This document shows positions 28,357 to 36,861 of a stretch of DNA of 64,000 bases, piece by piece (position 1 is the stretch's first letter; every line of letters starts with the position of its first letter). The notes below the pieces were generated by a model, which was given only the letters and a program-made list of their open reading frames with translations, was not told where the DNA came from and ran no database searches. The DNA comes from Pseudomonas frederiksbergensis (GTDB taxonomy: Bacteria > Pseudomonadota > Gammaproteobacteria > Pseudomonadales > Pseudomonadaceae). A program made the translations under genes and the position numbers. Location: contig NZ_CP017886.1 in assembly GCF_001874645.1 (NCBI RefSeq), positions 2,542,001 to 2,606,000 on the forward strand. The letters are read 5' to 3'.

Positions 28357-29763
28357 ATGTCGAAGTCGGTTCAACTCATCAAAGATCATGACGTCAAGTG
28401 GATTGATCTGCGCTTCACTGATACCAAAGGCACTCAGCACCACGTGACCATGCCGGCTCGTGATGCGCTGGATGAAGCCTTCTTCGAAGAAGGCAAAATG
28501 TTCGATGGTTCCTCCATTGCTGGCTGGAAAGGCATCGAAGCCTCCGACATGATCCTGATGCCGGACGACAGCACTGCTGTCCTCGATCCGTTCACCGAAG
28601 AGCCGACCCTGATCCTGGTTTGCGACGTGATCGAGCCTTCGACCATGCAAGGCTATGACCGTGACCCACGTGCCATCGCCAAGCGTGCCGAGGAGTACCT
28701 GAAGTCCACCGGTATCGGCGACACCGTTTTCGTCGGTCCAGAGCCTGAGTTCTTCATCTTCGACGAAGTGAAGTTCAAGTCCGACATCTCCGGTTCGATG
28801 TTCAAAATCTACTCCGAACAAGGTTCGTGGATGTCCGACCAGGACGTGGAAGGCGGCAACAAAGGCCACCGTCCAGGCGTCAAAGGCGGCTACTTCCCGG
28901 TTCCGCCGTTCGACCACGACCATGAAATCCGTACCTCCATGTGCAACGCCATGGAAGAAATGGGCCTGGTCATCGAAGTTCACCACCACGAAGTGGCAAC
29001 TGCCGGCCAGAACGAAATCGGTGTGAAGTTCAACACCCTGGTCGCCAAGGCTGACGAAGTTCAGACCCTGAAGTACTGCGTACACAACGTTGCTGATGCA
29101 TACGGCCGCACCGCGACCTTCATGCCTAAGCCGCTGTATGGCGACAACGGTTCGGGTATGCACGTTCACCTGTCCATCGCCAAAGATGGCAAGAACACCT
29201 TTGCAGGCGAAGGTTATGCCGGCCTGTCCGATACCGCCCTGTACTTCATCGGCGGCATCATCAAGCACGGTAAGGCCCTGAACGGCTTCACCAACCCGTC
29301 GACCAACTCCTACAAGCGTCTGGTCCCAGGTTTCGAAGCTCCAGTGATGTTGGCCTACTCGGCTCGCAACCGTTCCGCTTCGATCCGTATTCCTTACGTG
29401 TCGAGCCCTCGCGCTCGCCGTATCGAAGCACGCTTCCCGGATCCAGCAGCCAACCCGTACCTGGGCTTCGCTGCACTGTTGATGGCTGGCCTGGACGGCA
29501 TCCAGAACAAGATCCACCCTGGCGACGCTGCTGACAAAAACCTGTACGACCTGCCGCCTGAAGAGGCGAAAGAGATCCCACAAGTTTGCGGTAGCCTGAA
29601 AGAAGCCCTGGAAGAGCTGGACAAAGGTCGTGCGTTCCTGACCAAAGGCGGCGTTTTCAGCGACGACTTCATCGACGCTTACATCGCCCTGAAAAGCGAA
29701 GAAGAAATCAAAGTACGCACCTTCGTACACCCACTGGAATACGAGCTGTACTACAGCTGCTGA
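28357..29763 (+). CDS. glnA: Type I glutamine synthetase
   Basis: Forms glutamine from glutamate, ammonia and ATP; it is the main ammonium-assimilation enzyme and acts as a cytoplasmic dodecamer. The 468 residues equal the GSI-beta length. Motifs present are [12 protein letters not shown] (latch), the VEVHHHE-like [27 protein letters not shown] and [10 protein letters not shown]. The adenylylation tyrosine lies in [16 protein letters not shown] (about residue 397), so activity should be set by GlnE. A sigma-54 promoter and an NtrC-like site lie upstream and a terminator downstream, so it is monocistronic and separate from ntrBC. Confidence 0.98.
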   Translation: MSKSVQLIKDHDVKWIDLRFTDTKGTQHHVTMPARDALDEAFFEEGKMFDGSSIAGWKGIEASDMILMPDDSTAVLDPFTEEPTLILVCDVIEPSTMQGYDRDPRAIAKRAEEYLKSTGIGDTVFVGPEPEFFIFDEVKFKSDISGSMFKIYSEQGSWMSDQDVEGGNKGHRPGVKGGYFPVPPFDHDHEIRTSMCNAMEEMGLVIEVHHHEVATAGQNEIGVKFNTLVAKADEVQTLKYCVHNVADAYGRTATFMPKPLYGDNGSGMHVHLSIAKDGKNTFAGEGYAGLSDTALYFIGGIIKHGKALNGFTNPSTNSYKRLVPGFEAPVMLAYSARNRSASIRIPYVSSPRARRIEARFPDPAANPYLGFAALLMAGLDGIQNKIHPGDAADKNLYDLPPEEAKEIPQVCGSLKEALEELDKGRAFLTKGGVFSDDFIDAYIALKSEEEIKVRTFVHPLEYELYYSC

Positions 29764-29795
29764 TCCAGTAGCGCTCGCGAAAGCGGCGTAACGTG

Positions 29796-29821
29796 AAAAG
29801 GCCTCTTCGGAGGCCTTTTTT
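29796..29821 (+). terminator. glnA terminator
   Basis: AAAAGGCCTC and GAGGCCTTTT form the stem around TTCG, followed by a T-run, 33 bp after the glnA stop. Confidence 0.93.
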
Positions 29822-29895
29822 GTGGGCGAACACTTGTCATCGGGCCTACTGTTATAGACATCATGCTCCTCCACGGAATGAAGACGAGACACCCC

Positions 29896-30459
29896 ATGCG
29901 CCTACCCTTGTGCCTTGCACTGCTTACCGCCCTGCTTGCCAACACAGCCACCGCTGCCGCCCCTGCTCCGGTTCCGGCGCCTGCCGCCCTCGCCCCGCTG
30001 CTCAGCACCATCCAGGAGCGCTTGGCGATTGCCGACAAGGTCGCACTGAGCAAATGGGACAGCGGCAAGCCTGTCGAGGATCGCCAACGGGAACGCGACG
30101 TCATTGCCGAAGCCATCGCCGAGGCGCCCTACTACAAATTGAGCAATGAAACCGTCGAGCAGTTCTTCTCGGCACAGATCGAAGCCAACAAACTGGTGCA
30201 GTACGCGCACTTGTCCGACTGGCACGCACAGGGCAAGGCGCCTAACGACCCTCGCCCTGATCTCGATGGCCTGATCCGCCCGCAACTCGACCTGTTACAA
30301 AATCGCCTGCTGCAACAACTGGCCGATTTCACCCCGTATCGTAAAGACCCACACTGCCCGTTATGGCTGGCCAAGGCCAATAAAACCGCAGCTCAAGTGC
30401 CGCTGCGTGAGCTTGCGTTAATACGCGCCACCGCCGAATTGTGCAGCGCCCATCCGTAG
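29896..30459 (+). CDS. Periplasmic chorismate mutase (AroQ-gamma type)
   Basis: Converts chorismate to prephenate outside the cytoplasm. The 187-residue precursor has a signal peptide, MRLPLCLALLTALLANTATA, so it is exported. The mature all-helical domain matches secreted AroQ-gamma enzymes: LLSTIQERLAIADKVALSKW, then KPVEDRQRERDVI, EQFFSAQIEANKLVQY and the C-terminal helix with a Cys pair (HCPLW, AELCSA). The ATG at 29896 is preferred; an in-frame ATG at 29878 is too close to its upstream purine run. The TAG stop is part of a REP-related repeat. Why pseudomonads export this enzyme is not established. Confidence 0.87.
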   Translation: MRLPLCLALLTALLANTATAAAPAPVPAPAALAPLLSTIQERLAIADKVALSKWDSGKPVEDRQRERDVIAEAIAEAPYYKLSNETVEQFFSAQIEANKLVQYAHLSDWHAQGKAPNDPRPDLDGLIRPQLDLLQNRLLQQLADFTPYRKDPHCPLWLAKANKTAAQVPLRELALIRATAELCSAHP

Positions 30460-30553
30460 GCGCTGGCGAAGGCTCGGGCCGCGTTCGGACGATCTTTTGC
30501 GGATTTATCTCCTGCCCTCAGATCAAAAGATCGCAGCCTGCGGCAGCGCCTAC
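30456..30553. repeat. Composite REP: TCGGACGATC-type element facing a standard REP core
   Basis: The left part 30456-30494 begins GTAGGCGCTGGCGAAGGCTC and ends TTCGGACGATC. The right part 30529-30553 is a standard core with one change. The stop codon of the chorismate mutase gene lies within the first bases of the repeat. The remaining 100 bp to the next gene show no further motif. Confidence 0.8.
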
Positions 30554-30654
30554 GCGAGACTGATCGCTCTTTCGTGCCAGGGTGTTAGTGACCTGGGCCA
30601 ACACGTAACCCTGACCTATGCTGCACCCAACGCTTTCGTTTATTGGTCGTTTTT

Positions 30655-31161
30655 ATGGGTCGTGGTTTTCTATTTGTCTTGTTGCTGATCACCCTGCCCG
30701 CTACCGCGCAGATCTATCGGTACACCGACGTCAACGGCAATACCGCCTACAGCAATCAGCCGCCCGATGGCGTGAAGAGCCAGGCCGTCGAGTTGCCGCC
30801 ACTCAACAGCATCGAACGCCAACCACCGATAGCGCCCGAACAACCGGCCCTGCGCGCTGACAAAAACGCCGTATATTCAGTGCTGGAACTGACCGGCCTG
30901 CCCAGCGATGAAGCCCTGCGCGCCAACAACGGCACCTTCATCGTCGGTGTGCAGATTCAGCCACGCCTGCAAGGGTCACATGTGTTTCGATTGCTGCTGG
31001 ACGGTCAGCCGTATGGCCAACCGAGCAACGTGCCGCGCTTGCAACTGGTGAACATCGATCGCGGCGAACACCGTCTCGCGGTGCAGGTGCTCGCCGCAGA
31101 AAGCCTTGTGCAGCAGAGCCCGACCATCACCTTCACCGTGCAGCGGGTACATACCCCGTGA
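30655..31161 (+). CDS. DUF4124 domain secreted protein
   Basis: The 168-residue protein starts with a signal peptide (MGRGFLFVLLLITLPATA), then the DUF4124 signature QIYRYTDVNGNTAYSNQPPD, then a linker and an immunoglobulin-like strand region containing FRLLLDGQPYGQP and NIDRGEHRLAVQV. DUF4124 is a short periplasmic domain of unknown role. The ATG at 30655 was chosen over an upstream TTG. Its TGA overlaps the GTG start of the next gene, a paralogue with the same layout. Confidence 0.85.
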   Translation: MGRGFLFVLLLITLPATAQIYRYTDVNGNTAYSNQPPDGVKSQAVELPPLNSIERQPPIAPEQPALRADKNAVYSVLELTGLPSDEALRANNGTFIVGVQIQPRLQGSHVFRLLLDGQPYGQPSNVPRLQLVNIDRGEHRLAVQVLAAESLVQQSPTITFTVQRVHTP

Positions 31162-31784
31162 GGCGCTGGATAATCGCCACGTGTCTGTGGCTGATCGCTC
31201 TGCCAGCGCCGGCCGAGGTCTACACCTACGTCGACGCCCAAGGCAATCGGGTCTTCACCGATCAACCCGGCCCTGGAAACGCCAAGCGAGTCACACTGGC
31301 ACCCGGTAATCGCATGTCGGCCAATCCCGGCGGCGCAACACCGCAAACCGCCCCAAAGAAGCCTGAGGAAAAGCCACTGTTTCACTACGACATGCTTCGC
31401 GTTCTCGTACCGGAGCCGGACGCTTCGGTGCGCAGCAGCGCGGGTGAACTGATCGTCAGTGTCACCAACGAACCCACCTTGCAACGCGGCCATCACTATC
31501 GGTTGTTACTGGACGGCCAACCGACTGCCGATCCCGGCCCGAGCCCGGTGTTCGCCTTAAGCAATATTGATCGCGGCACCCATCAACTGGCGGTGGAAAT
31601 CCTCGACGAACACGGGCGGATTGTCGAACGCACAGCTAATCAGCCATTTCACATGCTGCGCATCTCTCTGGCGCAGAAGCGTCAGGTCAAACCTTGCACC
31701 CTGACCGATTACGGCCAACGCCCGGAGTGCCCGCTCGCAGACAAGCCTGAAGAAGAAAAAATCGGGATTTTTTCTTTCTTCTGA
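31158..31784 (+). CDS. DUF4124 domain secreted protein (paralogue of the preceding gene)
   Basis: The 208-residue protein starts at GTG 31158, four bases before the upstream stop ends (GTGA overlap). It has a signal peptide ending LPAPA, the DUF4124 block EVYTYVDAQGNRVFTDQPGP, and a C-terminal domain with YRLLLDGQPTADPG and NIDRGTHQLAVEI. These segments line up with the preceding protein, so the pair arose by tandem duplication. It ends in a Cys-containing tail (KPCTLTDYGQRPECPL). It lies just upstream of ntrB in many pseudomonads; no functional link is proven. Confidence 0.85.
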   Translation: MRRWIIATCLWLIALPAPAEVYTYVDAQGNRVFTDQPGPGNAKRVTLAPGNRMSANPGGATPQTAPKKPEEKPLFHYDMLRVLVPEPDASVRSSAGELIVSVTNEPTLQRGHHYRLLLDGQPTADPGPSPVFALSNIDRGTHQLAVEILDEHGRIVERTANQPFHMLRISLAQKRQVKPCTLTDYGQRPECPLADKPEEEKIGIFSFF

Positions 31785-31800
31785 CCGTCGTACAGGTTTG

Positions 31801-31817
31801 CGCACTATATTGGTGCA
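31801..31817. promoter_or_regulatory. NtrC binding site upstream of ntrB
   Basis: CGCACTATATTGGTGCA differs by one base from the strong E. coli NtrC site upstream of glnA. A further half-site, TGCACCA, follows at 31824-31830. It lies about 200 bp ahead of ntrB and just past the stop of the DUF4124 gene, which points to autoregulation of ntrBC. Confidence 0.75.
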
Positions 31818-32016
31818 ATGTGCTGCACCATACCCATATTCCTACCCATTTTGGTTCGAAAGTACCCGCTAACGCTGGCAGAACGCCGTGCAATCGCGCG
31901 TCAAACGCCCGTTTCAGGGCCTGAACGCTTCTTTTCGGAGCCTTGGTTTGGTTTTTGCATTTTCCTCCGCATCAGCGCCTCGTCCATACGCGCGCCCTGC
32001 TCCAAAAGAGGTCCTA

Positions 32017-33102
32017 ATGACCATCAGCGACGCACTGCACCGCTTGCTACTCGACAACCTGACCACCGCCACCATTCTGCTCAACGCCGAACTGCGTCTT
32101 GAGTACATGAACCCTGCGGCGGAAATGCTCCTGGCCATCAGCGGCCAGCGCAGCCATGGGCAATTCATCAGCGAGCTGTTCACCGAGTCGACCGAAGCCC
32201 TGAACTCCTTGCGCCAGGCGGTCGAACAAGCGCACCCGTTTACCAAGCGCGAAGCAATGCTCACCGCCCTGACCGGCCAGACCCTGACCGTCGACTACGC
32301 AGTGACGCCGATCCTCAGCAATGGCGACACGCTGCTGCTGCTCGAAGTCCACCCGCGTGATCGCTTGCTGCGCATTACCAAAGAAGAAGCGCAGCTCTCC
32401 AAGCAGGAAACCAGCAAGATGCTGGTACGCGGCCTCGCTCACGAGATCAAGAACCCGCTCGGCGGGATTCGCGGTGCCGCTCAGTTGCTGGCCCGCGAGC
32501 TGCCGGAAGAAAGCCTCAAGGACTATACCAACGTCATCATCGAGGAAGCGGATCGCCTGCGTAATCTGGTCGATCGCATGCTCGGCTCAAACAAACTGCC
32601 GTCGCTTGCCCTGTGCAACGTCCACGAGGTGCTGGAGCGCGTCTGTCATCTGGTGGAAGCCGAAAGCCAAGGCTGCATCACGTTGGTGCGCGACTACGAC
32701 CCGAGCATTCCGGATGTGTTGATCGACCGCGAGCAAATGATTCAGGCCGTGCTGAATATCGTGCGCAATGCGATGCAGGCCATCAGCAGCCAGAACGAAC
32801 TGCGCCTGGGTCGCATCACGTTGCGTTCGCGCGCCATGCGCCAGTTCACCATCGGCCACGTGCGCCATCGCCTGGTGACCAAACTCGAAATCATCGATAA
32901 CGGCCCGGGGATTCCAGCAGACCTGCAAGAAACCATCTTCTTCCCCATGGTCAGCGGCCGCCCGGATGGTACCGGGCTCGGCCTGGCCATTACCCAGAAC
33001 ATCATCAGCCAGCACCAGGGCCTGATCGAATGTGACAGCCATCCAGGCCACACCACGTTCTCGATCTTTCTGCCACTGGAACAAGGAGCCACATCGACAT
33101 GA
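32017..33102 (+). CDS. ntrB: Nitrogen regulation sensor histidine kinase NtrB
   Basis: The 361-residue soluble kinase/phosphatase controls NtrC in response to PII (GlnK/GlnB) signals. It has an N-terminal PAS domain (about 1-110), the phosphoacceptor His142 in GLAHEIKNPLGG, and HATPase boxes N (LNIVRNAMQA), G1 (EIIDNGPGIP) and G2 (GRPDGTGLGLAI). I use the ATG at 32017, preceded by GAGG, which gives the family N-terminus MTISDALHRLLLDNL; the 43 codons upstream are not conserved-looking. It overlaps ntrC by four bases. Confidence 0.96.
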   Translation: MTISDALHRLLLDNLTTATILLNAELRLEYMNPAAEMLLAISGQRSHGQFISELFTESTEALNSLRQAVEQAHPFTKREAMLTALTGQTLTVDYAVTPILSNGDTLLLLEVHPRDRLLRITKEEAQLSKQETSKMLVRGLAHEIKNPLGGIRGAAQLLARELPEESLKDYTNVIIEEADRLRNLVDRMLGSNKLPSLALCNVHEVLERVCHLVEAESQGCITLVRDYDPSIPDVLIDREQMIQAVLNIVRNAMQAISSQNELRLGRITLRSRAMRQFTIGHVRHRLVTKLEIIDNGPGIPADLQETIFFPMVSGRPDGTGLGLAITQNIISQHQGLIECDSHPGHTTFSIFLPLEQGATST

Positions 33103-34535
33103 GCCGTAGTGAAACCGTGTGGATCGTCGATGACGACCGTTCTATCCGTTGGGTCCTGGAAAAAGCCTTGCAACAGGAAGGCATGACCACGCAAAGCTTC
33201 GACAGCGCCGATGGCGTGATGAGCCGCCTGGCGCGCCAGCAGCCGGACGTGATCATCTCCGACATCCGCATGCCCGGCACCAGTGGTCTGGACCTGCTGG
33301 CACGGATTCGCGAGCAACACCCAAGGCTGCCCGTGATCATCATGACGGCGCACTCCGATCTGGACAGCGCTGTCGCGTCCTATCAGGGCGGTGCGTTCGA
33401 GTACCTGCCCAAGCCGTTCGACGTCGATGAAGCCGTGTCGCTGGTCAAGCGCGCCAACCAGCACGCCCAGGAACAGCAGGGCCTGGAAGTCGCGCCCACC
33501 CTGACCCGCACCCCGGAAATCATCGGTGAAGCACCGGCGATGCAGGAAGTGTTTCGCGCCATCGGACGCTTGAGCCACTCCAACATCACCGTGCTGATCA
33601 ACGGCGAATCCGGTACCGGTAAAGAACTGGTGGCCCACGCCCTGCACCGCCACAGCCCGCGCGCGACCTCGCCGTTCATCGCGCTGAACATGGCGGCGAT
33701 TCCCAAGGACCTGATGGAGTCCGAGCTGTTCGGTCACGAAAAAGGCGCGTTCACCGGCGCGGCCAACCTGCGGCGCGGACGGTTTGAACAAGCTGATGGC
33801 GGCACACTGTTCCTCGATGAAATCGGCGACATGCCGGCCGACACCCAGACGCGCTTGCTGCGGGTACTGGCCGACGGCGAGTTCTATCGCGTCGGCGGTC
33901 ATGTGCCGGTCAAGGTCGATGTGCGAATCATTGCCGCGACTCACCAGAATCTGGAAACCCTGGTGCACGCCGGGAAATTCCGTGAAGACCTGTTCCACCG
34001 TCTGAACGTGATCCGCATCCACATTCCGCGCCTGTCGGACCGTCGCGAAGACATTCCGACCCTGGCCAAGCACTTCCTCGCCCGCGCCGCACAAGAACTG
34101 GCGGTGGAACCCAAGCTGCTGAAAAGCGAAACCGAGGAATACCTGAAGAACCTGCCGTGGCCAGGCAACGTGCGCCAGTTGGAAAACACCTGCCGCTGGA
34201 TCACGGTAATGGCTTCGGGTCGCGAAGTGCACATCAGCGACCTGCCGCCCGAGCTGCTGAGCCTGCCGCAGGACTCGGCACCGGTAACCAACTGGGAGCA
34301 AGCACTGCGTCAGTGGGCCGATCAGGCATTGGCACGCGGTCAGTCGAACCTGCTCGACAGCGCTGTGCCGAGCTTCGAGCGGATCATGATCGAAACCGCT
34401 CTCAAGCACACCGCCGGCCGCCGCCGCGACGCTGCCGTTCTGCTGGGCTGGGGCCGCAACACCTTGACCCGCAAGATCAAGGAACTGGGGATGAAGGTCG
34501 ATGGTGGCGATGATGATGAAGGGGATGAGGGCTAG
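33099..34535 (+). CDS. ntrC: Nitrogen response regulator NtrC
   Basis: The 478-residue sigma-54 activator has a receiver domain with phosphoacceptor Asp55 ([10 protein letters not shown]). The AAA+ domain has Walker [12 protein letters not shown], the sigma-54 loop GAFTGA, Walker [13 protein letters not shown] and the arginine-finger region. A Fis-type helix-turn-helix ([21 protein letters not shown]) closes the protein. It should activate glnA, its own operon and the small RNA gene just downstream. It is translationally coupled to ntrB. Confidence 0.97.
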   Translation: MSRSETVWIVDDDRSIRWVLEKALQQEGMTTQSFDSADGVMSRLARQQPDVIISDIRMPGTSGLDLLARIREQHPRLPVIIMTAHSDLDSAVASYQGGAFEYLPKPFDVDEAVSLVKRANQHAQEQQGLEVAPTLTRTPEIIGEAPAMQEVFRAIGRLSHSNITVLINGESGTGKELVAHALHRHSPRATSPFIALNMAAIPKDLMESELFGHEKGAFTGAANLRRGRFEQADGGTLFLDEIGDMPADTQTRLLRVLADGEFYRVGGHVPVKVDVRIIAATHQNLETLVHAGKFREDLFHRLNVIRIHIPRLSDRREDIPTLAKHFLARAAQELAVEPKLLKSETEEYLKNLPWPGNVRQLENTCRWITVMASGREVHISDLPPELLSLPQDSAPVTNWEQALRQWADQALARGQSNLLDSAVPSFERIMIETALKHTAGRRRDAAVLLGWGRNTLTRKIKELGMKVDGGDDDEGDEG

Positions 34536-34567
34536 GTTCGGCTTCAGACTCTAGGCGTCAGCGAAAA

Positions 34568-34633
34568 GATCGCAGCCTGCGGCAGCTCCTACGTGGGATA
34601 TGCGTTTCCCTGGAGCTGCCGCAGGCTGCGATC
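34568..34633. repeat. REP inverted pair
   Basis: Two standard cores flank a short spacer, 33 bp after the ntrC stop; the right arm lacks the first three bases of GTAGGAGC. Confidence 0.88.
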
Positions 34634-34754
34634 TTTTTTGCGCTCGGAAAACAGAACCGTGCACCGCCGCAATGCACCGTGAACCGCAATCGCGCATCCC
34701 ACGGGAAGCGAAATCCCGCCCTCCACAACACGTAAACCTATTCCACAAAAAACC

Positions 34755-34777
34755 AAAGCCCCGAATACCGGGGCTTT
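34755..34777 (+). terminator. Hairpin terminator downstream of ntrC
   Basis: AAAGCCCC and GGGGCTTT form a stem around GAATACC. It separates the ntrC transcript from the sigma-54 promoter of the small RNA about 40 bp later. Confidence 0.75.
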
Positions 34778-34818
34778 CAGCGCTGTACGCGGGCTTTTTG
34801 TTTCAACTTATTAAAACC

Positions 34819-34834
34819 TGGCACGCCCCCTGCA
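34819..34834 (+). promoter_or_regulatory. Sigma-54 promoter of the small RNA gene
   Basis: TGGCACGCCCCCTGCA is a near-consensus RpoN promoter with GG-N10-GC spacing. No open frame follows on the plus strand before trmL, which fits a non-coding transcript starting near 34845. Confidence 0.85.
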
Positions 34835-34844
34835 ATAGTCCAAT

Positions 34845-35000
34845 CAGTGATTCGATTCACTACCCAGTTTCGGGGGCCTTGGTACAGGCAGGCCGGGGAT
34901 TCCCCTCTTTACACCCGGGGTTCATCACGCAGATCGCGACGAACCCCCTCCCGTTTTGGGGAACCTTGGTACAGGCAGGCCGGGGATTCCCTCTTTTATT
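34845..35000 (+). ncRNA. nrsZ: Probable nitrogen-regulated small RNA NrsZ
   Basis: In P. aeruginosa the NtrC/RpoN-dependent RNA NrsZ lies just downstream of ntrBC and consists of repeated stem-loop modules. Here the same place holds a near-perfect sigma-54 promoter followed by two copies of a 28-bp module beginning CCTTGGTACAGGCAGGCCGG, at 34877-34904 and 34964-34991, 87 bp apart. Each is flanked by GGGG...CCCC arms that can close a stem. The second ends in TCTTTTATT, a plausible terminator. Transcript ends are estimated. The 3' end overlaps the end of the convergent hypothetical gene. Confidence 0.72.
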
Positions 35001-35436
35001 GCTCCCGCAGATGGATCTCCAACCGCCAGCGGTCATTGACCTCGCTGCCGGCCCAATCACCCTTCAGAGGGCGGGCCGCCACCAGCGTCAGCAACAAGCC
35101 CTTATCACTCAAACGTACCCGCCAGTTCACGTCCTTGTCGCTGAGCTTCAATTGGCCGTTCTGCGCTTTACCTTCGGCCTCGAACAGCAACGCGACACTG
35201 CCATCGATGAATTCGCCGTGGGTCTTCGGTTCATTGTTGAACCACATCACCAAGCCATCGGGTTCGACCTCAACCTGTTGTAATACGCTAGGGTCGGGCT
35301 CGGTCAGGCGACCGATCATCATCCCGACCATGACGCCGACAATCGCCAATGAGGCCATCACCCGCGGGAATAGCTTCGGTCGCGGGTCCACTTCAGGCGT
35401 AGAATGCCGCCCATCTTTACCTTCGGAGCCGTGCAT
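34996..35436 (-). CDS. Conserved hypothetical single-pass membrane protein
   Basis: I do not recognise a named family. The 146-residue protein has a basic, Gly/Pro-rich N-terminus and one membrane helix (VMASLAIVGVMVGMMIGRL, about residues 26-44). A soluble domain follows, containing VEPDGLVMWFNNEPKTHGEF and WRVRLSDKGLLLTLVAARPL, which looks beta-rich and periplasmic. If translation starts at 35436, its ATG shares two bases with the trmL ATG on the other strand. An internal ATG at 35358 is the alternative. It converges on the nrsZ region. Confidence 0.75.
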   Translation of the reverse strand: MHGSEGKDGRHSTPEVDPRPKLFPRVMASLAIVGVMVGMMIGRLTEPDPSVLQQVEVEPDGLVMWFNNEPKTHGEFIDGSVALLFEAEGKAQNGQLKLSDKDVNWRVRLSDKGLLLTLVAARPLKGDWAGSEVNDRWRLEIHLREQ

Positions 35437-35890
35437 GTTTCACGTCATCCTTTTTCAACCAGAAATTCCGCCGAATACCGGCAACGTTATCAGGCTGTGC
35501 GCCAACAGTGGCTGCCACCTGCATTTGATCGAGCCGCTGGGTTTCGAGATGGACGACAAGCGCCTCCGCCGGGCCGGCCTCGATTACCATGAGTATGCCA
35601 CCCTGCAGCGCCATGCCGACCTTGCCAGCTGCCTGGAAAGTCTTGGCCACCCGCGCTTGTTCGCCTTCACCACCAAGGGCTCGCGGCCGTTCCACGACGC
35701 CAGCTTCGCCGAGGGTGATGCCTTCCTGTTCGGACCGGAAAGCCGTGGGCTGCCAGCCGAGGTGCTGGATGCCCTGCCTGCCGAACAGCGCTTGCGCCTG
35801 CCGATGCGCGAAGGTTGCCGCAGCCTGAACCTGTCCAACACCGTGGCGGTGGCCGTGTACGAAGGCTGGCGCCAGCTCGGGTTCAAATAA
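35435..35890 (+). CDS. trmL: tRNA (cytidine/uridine-2'-O-)-methyltransferase TrmL
   Basis: The 151-residue SPOUT methyltransferase modifies the wobble base 34 of tRNA-Leu isoacceptors with AdoMet. Family motifs are PEIPPNTGNVIRLCANSG at the N-terminus, LIEPLGF, FGPESRGLP in motif 2 and REGCRSLNLSNTVAVAVYE forming the trefoil knot (core SLNLSNTVAVAVYE). The ATG at 35435 has GGAG nearby. It is divergent from the membrane protein gene. Confidence 0.95.
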   Translation: MFHVILFQPEIPPNTGNVIRLCANSGCHLHLIEPLGFEMDDKRLRRAGLDYHEYATLQRHADLASCLESLGHPRLFAFTTKGSRPFHDASFAEGDAFLFGPESRGLPAEVLDALPAEQRLRLPMREGCRSLNLSNTVAVAVYEGWRQLGFK

Positions 35891-35920
35891 CCCGACAATA
35901 CAATGACCTGATGACCCAAT

Positions 35921-35991
35921 GTAGGAGCTGCCGCAGGCTGCGATCTTTTGATCGACAAAATCAAAAGATCGCAGCCTGCGGCAGCTCCTAC
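35921..35991. repeat. REP inverted pair
   Basis: Two perfect cores at 35921-35945 and 35967-35991 flank TTTTGATCGACAAAATCAAAA, itself nearly self-complementary. It is the most symmetrical pair in the window and lies downstream of trmL. Confidence 0.92.
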
Positions 35992-36037
35992 GCAGATCAA
36001 GAGATCGCGGCGTGCCCAGCGGTTTCCTCGCCCCATG

Positions 36038-36065
36038 AAAAAAGCGCCGTTGAAGGCGCTTTTTT
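36038..36065. terminator. Bidirectional terminator between trmL and secB
   Basis: AAAAAAGCGCC and GGCGCTTTTTT surround GTTGAA, giving a stem with a T-run on either strand for the convergent genes. Confidence 0.9.
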
Positions 36066-36083
36066 CGTTGTTGCATCGAACGC

Positions 36084-36566
36084 TTACTGAACGGTCTGTG
36101 CGCCGTCTTGCTGCATGCGTTGCAGTTCTTGCGCGTACAGGGCGTCGAAGTTCACCGGAGCCAGCATCAGCGCCGGGAACGAACCACGGGTCACCAGGCT
36201 GTCCAGGGCTTCGCGAGCGTACGGGAACAGGATATTCGGGCAGAAAGCACCGAGAGTGTGACTCATCGAGGCTTCGTCGAGGTTCTTGATCAGGAAGATA
36301 CCGGCCTGCTGAACTTCAGCGATGAATGCCACTTCGTCACCGTTCTTCACGGTAACCGACAGGGTCAGCACGACTTCGTGGAAGTCACTTTCCAGGGCTT
36401 TCTGGCGGGTGTTCAGATCCAGACCGACACTCGGCTCCCACTGCTGGCGGAAGATCGCCGGGCTTTTCGGGGCTTCGAAGGACAGGTCACGCACGTAAAT
36501 GCGCTGCAAGGAGAATTGCGGTGCAGTTTCTTCTTCGTTCGCAGCAGTGTTCTGTTCGTCAGTCAT
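36084..36566 (-). CDS. secB: Protein-export chaperone SecB
   Basis: The 160-residue cytosolic tetrameric chaperone keeps preproteins unfolded and hands them to SecA. The family pattern is visible as [19 protein letters not shown] (core [11 protein letters not shown]), then [27 protein letters not shown] and [20 protein letters not shown]. Downstream of grxC and the rhodanese gene on the same strand, it forms the conserved rhodanese-grxC-secB cluster. Confidence 0.97.
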   Translation of the reverse strand: MTDEQNTAANEEETAPQFSLQRIYVRDLSFEAPKSPAIFRQQWEPSVGLDLNTRQKALESDFHEVVLTLSVTVKNGDEVAFIAEVQQAGIFLIKNLDEASMSHTLGAFCPNILFPYAREALDSLVTRGSFPALMLAPVNFDALYAQELQRMQQDGAQTVQ

Positions 36567-36605
36567 CTCAGATCCTTTCTGATCTTGGGGTCTTTTAGGG
36601 TTTAG

Positions 36606-36860
36606 TCAGGCCGTGAGCAGCGCATCGAGCTTGCCGGCGCGGTCCAGGGCAAACAAATCATCACAACCACCCACGTGGGTGCTGCCGATCCAGATCTGCG
36701 GCACGGACGTACGCCCGGCCTTCTGGGCCATCTCGGCACGCACCTGCGGTTTGCCATCGACCTTGATCTCTTCGAAGGCTACGCCCTTGTTCTTGAGCAG
36801 GTACTTGGCTCGCGAGCAGTAGGGGCAGTAATCGCTGGAATAGACGACGACATTCTTCAT
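36606..36860 (-). CDS. grxC: Glutaredoxin 3
   Basis: The 84-residue dithiol glutaredoxin has the active site CPYCSRAK near the N-terminus, the TSVPQIWI cis-proline strand and the GGCDDLFAL glutathione-binding block. It reduces disulfides with glutathione in the cytoplasm. It lies one base after the rhodanese gene and 39 bp before secB. Confidence 0.96.
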   Translation of the reverse strand: MKNVVVYSSDYCPYCSRAKYLLKNKGVAFEEIKVDGKPQVRAEMAQKAGRTSVPQIWIGSTHVGGCDDLFALDRAGKLDALLTA

Positions 36861-36861
36861 A

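Noticed and set aside
28303..29892. 529-codon minus-strand frame opposite glnA
   Set aside because: It is a shadow of the strongly codon-biased glnA gene, with no recognisable protein features.
34877..34991. Direct repeats after ntrC as insertion-site duplications
   Set aside because: The repeated unit sits in potential stem-loops behind a sigma-54 promoter, which fits RNA modules much better than target duplications.
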